A DNA stretch of 64,000 bases from Toxorhynchites rutilus septentrionalis (Eukaryota > Arthropoda > Insecta > Diptera > Culicidae): positions 15,514,416 to 15,578,415 of the forward strand of contig NC_073746.1 in the NCBI RefSeq assembly GCF_029784135.1, written 5' to 3'. Below the pieces are notes generated by a model, which was not told where the DNA came from, made no database searches, and saw only the letters and a list, made by a program, of their open reading frames with translations. A program made the position numbers and the translations under genes. Below, in pieces: positions 57,436 through 64,000 of this stretch. The first letter of the stretch is position 1; the number at the start of each line of letters is the position of its first letter.

Positions 57436-57566
57436 TAGAATACGCGTGACCACAGTGCAAGCCGGAAGAATTTTCTTTGACGAAAAATCCCCCGACCAAA
57501 ACGGGAATCGAACCCGAACCCCCGGCATGATAGTGTGGGACGCTAACCACTCGGCCACGGGAGCAT
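57436..57566 (-). mobile_element. Feilai-like SINE, 5' part, cut by the MITE
   Basis: The minus strand reads TGCTCCCGTGGCCGAGTGG, a B box (GGTTCGATTCCCG), then the body to CACGCGTATTCTA, where the MITE copy begins. The SINE position of the insertion differs from that in the 50349 copy. Confidence 0.85.
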
Positions 57567-57567
57567 G

Positions 57568-57997
57568 TGAGTCCAATTAGCCAGTGGAATTCGTTAGTGG
57601 GTGTAACTTAATGACCGATATTGGATCGTGAAACGAGTCGTGTAACTTACTTCATTGCGTTTTAACATCTTAGAACAAGATACGCAGTCGACCACGTAGT
57701 GTCCCAGTGTCCAGATCCGTGCCATCACTTTTTCTCTGGTGAAACTTGTCTGGATGGCGTCGAACTTCAGACAGAAAATCTTTGAACTAATTTATATCCT
57801 GAAAACCTGGTGTTTTCAAAAGCAATTTATGTATCCATAAATTGATGGTTCGAGATATGAATGAAATAAGTGGAAAAACTTTTTAAGTTAAACGGTTTCA
57901 TTGTAATAATACATAATAGACGAATTTCATGCCAACTCGTCTTAGGAATTGGCAGCACCATCTCATATAGCAGCGAAACGTTGTGGGTGTAAGCAAA
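57568..57997. other. Unannotated spacer
   Basis: No recognisable gene or repeat; CCGATATTGGATC near 57615 also occurs near 56860, so the MITE-SINE block lies between related flanks. Confidence 0.35.
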
Positions 57998-58019
57998 TGG
58001 GTCTTTCAAGCCACTTTGC

Positions 58020-58516
58020 TTGAGCTTGAGCTTGGGTAGACTGTACACTTCGTAGTTGCTCTCCGTGATTGACCTGAACCAGCGAAATTGCACAAAGAAA
58101 ACACCGAATGATGCTTGGGTGTAGCAAGCCATTCTCATTGTACAAATTTCGGTAATTTGAACTTTAAATAGTCAATAACGACGCCGGCCACGTCCTTACA
58201 GACCCCAGGGGAAGGGAAGGAATGTTAGTATGATATTCGCCGCCCGAAGGCCAGAAGGGTCGCCTCTATAGCGTGGTTCCCTAGCGTTTATCAAGGAAGG
58301 GAGAGTTGTTAGTGGGGGGAGGTAAGAATCAGGATTCACTGTGGTGAGTGATGTGATTAGGAGTTCATCCATCCCTTTTTTTCCATAATAACCATGGATA
58401 ACAGCTTTTACAACCATCCTCCTTAGGGGCTTTGGACTCTCTGCTCTGGTTCTCAATAGTTTCAGGTTCTTTTTCGGACATGCTACTATAGAGATCCGTC
58501 ATTTGCAGGCGGAGTT
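58020..58516 (-). mobile_element. Short retroposon with a 22-bp target duplication
   Basis: An exact 22-bp direct repeat occupies 57998-58019 and 58517-58538 (core GTCTTTCAAGCCACTTTG). The tail at the left is (GCTCAA)n on the minus strand, not poly-A, as in some RTE/LOA-type LINEs. The minus strand starts with an ATG frame near 58500 (MTDLYSSMSEKEPETIENQS...) and soon passes into 3'-region sequence. It thus looks like an ORF1 start joined to a 3' end with the middle deleted. The parent family is uncertain. Confidence 0.75.
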
Positions 58517-58539
58517 TGGGTCTTTCAAGCCACTTTGCA

Positions 58540-58966
58540 TACTTGAAATATTAAAAAAAGAATTAGACTACTTTTTGGAAAGGACCAAACAATTTTTCCT
58601 GATTTTTTACAAAAAAAATGTATAAAATTATTTAAATTTTCATAAAAAACCAAAATTAAAATATCCCAAAAATTTATTCTCTGAAAAAAAAGTTATTTTA
58701 AAAATTAAATTTCATTTTCGTCTCGGAAACGTATTGTTTAAAAAGTTTCAAAAAAATTATATGAATAGCCCCTACAATTTCCGAGAAGTCGTCCATGCAT
58801 CAGAAGAAAGTTTTTCTAACAGCAATTTTTTCATGTTTTCTTTGTTTAAAGTCAACATAGCGATATTGTGTTCGACAAAGTTTTAGATCTTATCAAAATA
58901 TGAACCCATTTTTGTATGGAGACCCCTGAAAAAATGATGTTTTACTTGTTACTTTTTGGTGTATAA

Positions 58967-58970
<4 letters not shown>
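58540..58970. other. Unannotated AT-rich spacer
   Basis: No recognisable feature. Confidence 0.35.

Positions 58971-59025
<55 letters not shown>
58971..59025. repeat. (TA)n microsatellite, left
   Basis: About 27 TA units, followed by four GTCT units to 59042. Confidence 0.97.
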
Positions 59026-59028
<3 letters not shown>

Positions 59029-59694
59029 TGTCTGTCTGTCTGATTCTTATAGACTCGGAAACTACTGAACCGATCGACATGAAAATTGGTATGTAGGGGT
59101 TTTTGGGGCCGGGGAAGGTTTTCGTGATATTTTGAGACCCCTCCCCCCTCTCTAAGGGGGGCTGCCATACAAATGAAACACAAATTTCTGCATTACTGGA
59201 ATTACTCGGAAATTAACCAAGCAAACGAAACCAAAGTTGGCATGTGAAAGTTTTAGGGTGCAATAAATGTTTCTATGATGGTTAGACAGTCCTTCCCCCA
59301 CTCAAAGGGGGGGCTGCCATACAAATTAAACACAAATTTCTGCATTACTCGAGAATTAATCAAGCAAAGGAAACCAAATTTGGCATGTGGAGGTTTTATG
59401 ATGCAATAAATGTTTCTATGGTGATAAGATACTCCTTCCCCCTTTCTTAGAGGGGGCTGCCGTACAAATGAAACACAAATTTTTGCATTACCCGAGAATT
59501 AATCAAGCAAATTAAACCAAATTAGGCATATGGAAACTTTAGGGTGCAATGAATGTTTCTATGGTGGTTAGATACCCCTCCCCCCTCTCTTAGGGGTGGC
59601 TGCCATACAAATAAAACACAAATTTCTGCATTACTCGAGAATTAATCAAGTAAATGGGCGGGACGAAGTTTGCCGGGTTAGCTAGGCGTGCTTT

Positions 59695-59698
<4 letters not shown>
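59026..59698. repeat. About 145-bp tandem array between two (TA)n tracts
   Basis: Units are marked by CTGCCATACAAATGAAACAC at 59162, 59314, 59457 and 59600 (spacings 152, 143, 143), with G/C-tracts CCCCTCCCCCCTCTC before each. The block opens with GTCTGTCTGTCTGTCTG and closes with ACGAAGTTTGCCGGGTTAGC near 59664. This layout is common in insect dispersed repeats; the mobilising system is unclear. Confidence 0.85.

Positions 59699-59754
<56 letters not shown>
59699..59754. repeat. (TA)n microsatellite, right
   Basis: About 28 TA units. It ends directly at the proposed BEL LTR and is its probable target site. Confidence 0.95.
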
Positions 59755-59758
<4 letters not shown>

Positions 59759-59923
59759 GTTCGAGGTTAGCAGCATCCAAAGGAGTACGGCTGTCGTCCG
59801 TCCGAGAAACCGTGTCCTTCATAAGCTAGTCCATAAATAGCTAGCGCTGAGGCAGAATTGTGTAGTGAAGAAAGAGAGCTGAAACTAATCTTTTTTGAGC
59901 TGAGCAAATAAAACTCTGCTACA
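59755..59923 (+). repeat. Candidate 5' LTR (169 bp)
   Basis: Starts TGTCGTTCGAGG and ends CTCTGCTACA (TG...CA type). AATAAA at 59907-59912 may be the poly-A signal. The ATG of Gag follows 70 bp downstream. The length is short for BEL; confirmation needs the right LTR outside the window. Confidence 0.5.
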
Positions 59924-59992
59924 GGAAATTAGTGCCTTTCTCTGTCCGTGCCCGAACAATCTCAAAAAAGATTATCGGATTTGTCTGGCACG

Positions 59993-62900
59993 ATGGCACA
60001 ATCGGATTATACGGCAACGCTCTGTGGGTTGTGCGCTTTAAGTTCGAAAGAAGATGTCGGAATGGTCGGATGCGACTCCTGTAAACAATGGTATCACTTC
60101 AAATGCGTTGGAGTGACAGCGGATGTTCAAAAGGAGAAGAAATGGTTCTGTCCAGAACAGTCCTGCCAGGAAAGCGGAGTGAAGTATTTTAAAAGGCAAG
60201 AAACCATGAAGAAGCAGAGTACGAAGAGAAAAGGTGAAGATGAACCTGATAAGTCGAGTGTAACATCTGAACCACCATCGGTGTCGATTCCGGAAGGCGT
60301 TTTGAAGGCTCTGGAAGAAGAGCAAAGAAAGCTCGAAGAAGAAATGGCTGTTGAACGATTGGTTAGGATGAAGATGATGGAGATTGAAAAGGCGATGAGA
60401 AAGAAGAGAATGCAGATGGAAGAGGACATCCGTAGAAGGGAAATTCAGCAAGAGAAAGAACTGCTGGAAGAAGCTCTCCGAGAGAAGGAACACCATTTGG
60501 AGAGAATGAAGTCGATGCGCGATTCGTATAAAGGAATGATGGAAAATATGGAGAAACAGTTGAGCTCGCTAAAAACTGGACCTAGTAAGCCGGAACAAGC
60601 AATAGGTGATGATTTCAATTCGATGGAAGGACCATCCGGAACGAATGCACGGGTGCCACCACGCGTTCCAGATGTTCGTGGAAAAGTCGCAGTTACGATT
60701 TCGGGATCGAGTGACCTAAAAAAGCAGAAACAAGGTGGTAACGATTCAGAAACGGAATGGACGGAGCATGACACTGATAACGAAGCAGAAGATCAACCGA
60801 AGCAAGACCCCGTTTTAGAAGAGGGCCGATCCGTTGCGAAGCAGCAGCAGATGGGGCCTACTACGAGTCAGTTGGCCGCGAGAAGCAGTGTAGCTAAGCG
60901 TCTTCCTATTTTCTCCGGAAGACCCGAGGAATGGCCATTATTCTATGGCACATATAAAGCGTCCAACCAAGCGTGTGGATTTTCGGATGTAGAAAACTTG
61001 GTTCGGCTCCAAGAATGTCTTAAAGGATCGGCATTGGAGACTGTACGCGGACAGCTGTTGCTACCGAAATCGGTGCCGAGGATGATTGAAAAGCTGCGAC
61101 AGCTTTACGGCCGGCCTGAGCAGCTCCTTCAAAGTCATCTTGAGCGGGTGCAACGTCTTGACCCACCGAAATCCGATAAATTAGTCACGTACATTCCCTT
61201 TGGTAACACTGTCGAACAGCTTTGTGAGCATCTAGAGGCAGCGGAGTTAGAACAACACCTTTTAAACCCCCTACTCATTCAGAGTCTTGTGGACAAACTA
61301 CCAGCAAACGATAAGAGAGTGTGGGTTCGCTTCAAGAAGAGGCATCAAATCATAACTTTACGAACGTTTACAGATTTCCTTTCCGCAATAGTGGCGGAAG
61401 CCTGCGAGGCAAATGTTAGTTTTGAAATTAAGCCTGAGTTAAAATCATCGGGCGGCGGCAGTAGTAGCAGAGGAAATATTAAGGAAAAAGGTGTGGTATA
61501 CAACCATTCAGTATCGGTCAATTCTCCTAAACCACGAGAAGGAGTGTATACGAACCCGAAGCCTTGCAAGATCTGTCAACGTACGGACCACCGTTTACGC
61601 TATTGTCAAGACTTCAAGAATCTGCCTGTGGCTGATCGTCAACAAGTAGTCACCCGTTGGAAATTATGCAAGACTTGCCTCAACGACCACGGAAACGCAG
61701 CATGTAAGTTTAGGATCAAATGCGACGTCGAGCGATGCAACGAAAGACATCACCCTCTCCTTCATCCAAATGAAGAAGCGATCAACACTCACATTCGGAC
61801 GGATAATTCTGTCATGTTTAGAATGCTGCCGGTAACTTTACATTACGGCGAAAATTCCGTTAAAACCCTTGCCTTTCTGGACGAACGGGCTTCCGTTACT
61901 CTCGTGGAAACCCAGCTAGTGGAGCAGCTTGGTGCCGTAGGAGTCCAAGAGAGTCTTACTATTAAGTGGACTGGTGATATTTCTCGAATCGAAAAGGACT
62001 CAAAGCGGATGAACGTATGGATATCCGCAACTGGGGAAGAAGAAAAGTTCCTGTTGAAAACAGTACGTTCCGTTGCCGAGTTAATGCTACCAAAACAGTC
62101 CCTGGACGCCGCGGAGTTGACGAAGAAGTACAGGTTTATGCAAGGTCTTCCTATTGCTTCATATAAGGACGAGCGACCGGGAGTTCTCATTGGGCTTAAC
62201 AATCTTCACTGCTTCGCCCCCATTGAGGCAAAGATAGGAGCCCCTGGGGAGCCAATCGTAGTACGTAGCCACCTTGGATGGTCGGTGTATGGCCCGAAGA
62301 ACAACAGTATTTCCAATAACGTTTGTTATGTCGGTCATCACGAGGTAACCAATCAGGAGCTTCATGAGCTGCTCAAAAACCAGTACACGGTAGAAGAATC
62401 AGTGGCAGCCGTTTTGCGGGAGTCGAAAGAGGAGAAACAAGTTCGAGAGATACTCGAGCAAACAACAAGACGTGTAGGCAATCGATTTGAAACCGGCCTT
62501 CTGTGGAGGGTCGATAATCCCCGTTTCCCGGACAGCAAATCGATGGCGCTTCGTCGATTGCAGCATTTGGAAAAACGACTAGCGAAAAATCCAGAGCTTC
62601 ATCAGAATGTCTGTCAGCAAATTGAATATTATCAACAGAAGGGATATGCTCACCGTGCTACCATGAATGAACTCACCATTACTAATCCGGAAAAGGTCTG
62701 GTATCTTCCTCTGAATGTGGTGTTGCATCCGAAGAAACCCGAAAAAATCCGACTTGTGTGGGACGCAGCAGCCACAGTCGATGGAATATCGTTAAACTCA
62801 CTGCTCCTGAAAGGACCGGACATGCTCACATCGCTCGTAGGAGTTCTCAGTCTTTTCCGGGAACATAGGATTGGCTTCGGGGGAGACATAAAGGAATGTA

Positions 62901-64000
62901 TCATCAACTGTTAATCCGGGAAGCTGACAAGCAGGCGTTACGTTTCGTATTTCGAAAATCACCAACTACCTTCGTGATGGATGTGGCAACCTTTGGCGCA
63001 ACAAGTTCTCCATGTTCAGCGCAATTCGTCAAAAATTGCAATGCAAACGAATACGCGTCATTGTACCCAGAAGCAGCTTCAGCAATTATCGACAAACATT
63101 ATGTCGATGATTATTTCGACAGCGCAGATACTATCGAAGAGGCTGTCGAACGAGCTAACCAGGTGAAATTTATCCACTCCAAGGGTGGATTTGAAATGAG
63201 AAACTGGGTCTCTAATTCGCCAGAAGTTCTGCGCTGCATGGGAGAACGAAATGCCATTCAATCTATCCATTTTAATCGTGATAAGGAGACCGAATCTGAG
63301 CGAGTATTGGGAATTATTTGGAACCCGATGCAAGACGTTTTTTCCTTTTCTACTAAACACCGAGAAAACCTGGAAGTCTACCTCAATGGTTCCGTAAGAC
63401 CAACCAAGCGAATTGCTCTCAGCGCAGTAATGGGTTTTTTCGATCCTTTGGGATTGCTGGGAATCTTTACTATTCATGGCCGGATTTTGGTTCAGAACCT
63501 TTGGCGAACTGGCTGCGAGTGGGACGAGGAAATCGACGACCATTCGTGGACAAAATGGAAGCAGTGGACGAGTTTATTGGCCGATGTTGAGGCAGTTCGA
63601 ATTCATCGATGTTACATTGGAGATTTCGTGTTGTCGGCCGTGGAATCCATGGACTTACATATTTTCGTGGATGCTAGCGAATTTGCTTTCGGAAGCGTTG
63701 CTTATTTCCGAGTAGTAACTCATGGCGTCGTGCGATGCAGTTTGGTCATGTCACGCAGCAAGGTGGCTCCATTGAAGAAACAATCAATTCATCGCCTTGA
63801 GCTGATGGCTGCGGTATTGGGGGCACGGATGCAACAAGCGATTCTCACGAACCATACTTATAAAGTGCAGCGTACATTTCTCTGGACTGATTCTAAGACT
63901 GTGCTTAGCTGGATCCGTTCCGATCAGCACAATTATAAACAGTTTGTGGCGTTTAGAGTGGGCGAGATATTGGAGTTAACGAAGTTGGCAAACTGGTTTT
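59993..64000 (+). pseudogene. BEL/Pao Gag-Pol with N-terminal PHD finger, one frameshift, 3' end outside window
   Basis: The frame opens at 59948 but the first ATG is at 59993. A PHD finger covers roughly residues 11-60 (CGLC, VGCDSCKQWYHFKC, WFCPEQSC). A highly charged coiled coil spans about 105-205 and a DUF1759-like Gag core follows (LPIFSGRPEEWPLFYGTYK). Knuckles are CKICQRTDHRLRYC and CKTCLNDHGNAACKF. Next is a protease-like FLDERASVTLVE near residue 630, then the start of reverse transcriptase (KIRLVWDAAAT). One A is lost near 62895 (GDIKE|MYHQLL), ending the first frame at 62914. The shifted frame 62896-64000 is open to the window end with YVDD (63100-63111), FDPLGLLG and RNase H (FVDASEFAFGS, WTDSKTVL). 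Confidence 0.88.

Larger units (their letters stand above)
59755..64000 (+). mobile_element. BEL/Pao LTR retrotransposon, 5' part (runs off window)
   Basis: A candidate LTR at 59755-59923 is followed by gag-pol on the plus strand. The coding order Gag, A17-like protease, reverse transcriptase, RNase H is the BEL/Pao order. Only the left LTR is in view, so boundaries and age cannot be tested. It is a different lineage from the element at 15994: Gag carries an N-terminal PHD finger and the proteins share little beyond domain motifs. Confidence 0.85.

Noticed and set aside
58893..59183. Frame with alternating IY residues
   Set aside because: Produced by translating the (TA)n microsatellite.

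Overview
The window looks like a transposon-saturated, non-genic stretch of a culicine mosquito genome, most likely Aedes. Reasons: ITmD37E (DD37E) Tc1/mariner-type elements, Feilai-like tRNA-derived SINEs ending in (GAA)n, several insect non-LTR lineages, a Harbinger element, mariners and two BEL/Pao retrotransposons. No single-copy host gene could be supported. Nearly every recognisable protein belongs to a mobile element, and most are broken.

Layout. 0-6.8 kb: an ITmD37E copy cut by the window edge, directly abutted by a 1.8-kb palindromic fold-back element, then copies of a short-TIR repeat family (GACGTAGGACT...) and a full-length tRNA-SINE. 6.8-11.5 kb: a PIF/Harbinger element with two tail-to-tail genes (Myb-like protein and DDE transposase); both can be spliced into uninterrupted reading frames. 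12.2-13.5 kb: a dead mariner. 16.0-23.1 kb: a young, complete BEL/Pao element on the minus strand with perfect 5-bp TSDs but two disabling lesions. 23.4-26.8 kb: abutting remnants of three different transposases, one split by a LINE tail. 27.5-31.8 kb: two MITE-like elements, a 120-bp tandem repeat, a SINE and a second dead ITmD37E copy. 33.6-35.2 kb: another GACGTAGGACT-ended element with internal 290-bp repeats.

35.9-47.9 kb is a deep insertion nest: a Tc1-like element with IR/DR ends holds a GACGTAGGACT-family copy, which holds an unknown element, which holds a near full-length jockey-clade LINE, which holds a TA-flanked 1.9-kb element with 95-bp satellite units, which holds a 63-bp LINE stub; a second LINE sits in the Tc1 3' half. 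47.9-58.5 kb is mostly sequence without recognisable genes, dotted with SINEs and a 587-bp MITE found twice, both times against Feilai-like SINE sequence. 59.0-64.0 kb: a 145-bp tandem array between two (TA)n tracts, then the 5' half of a BEL/Pao element whose Gag begins with a PHD finger; it runs off the window.

The elements do not form a cooperating gene system. The only plausible functional partnership is the Harbinger pair, in which the Myb-like protein normally helps the transposase enter the nucleus and bind the element ends. Clean target-site duplications let the order of many insertions be read directly.
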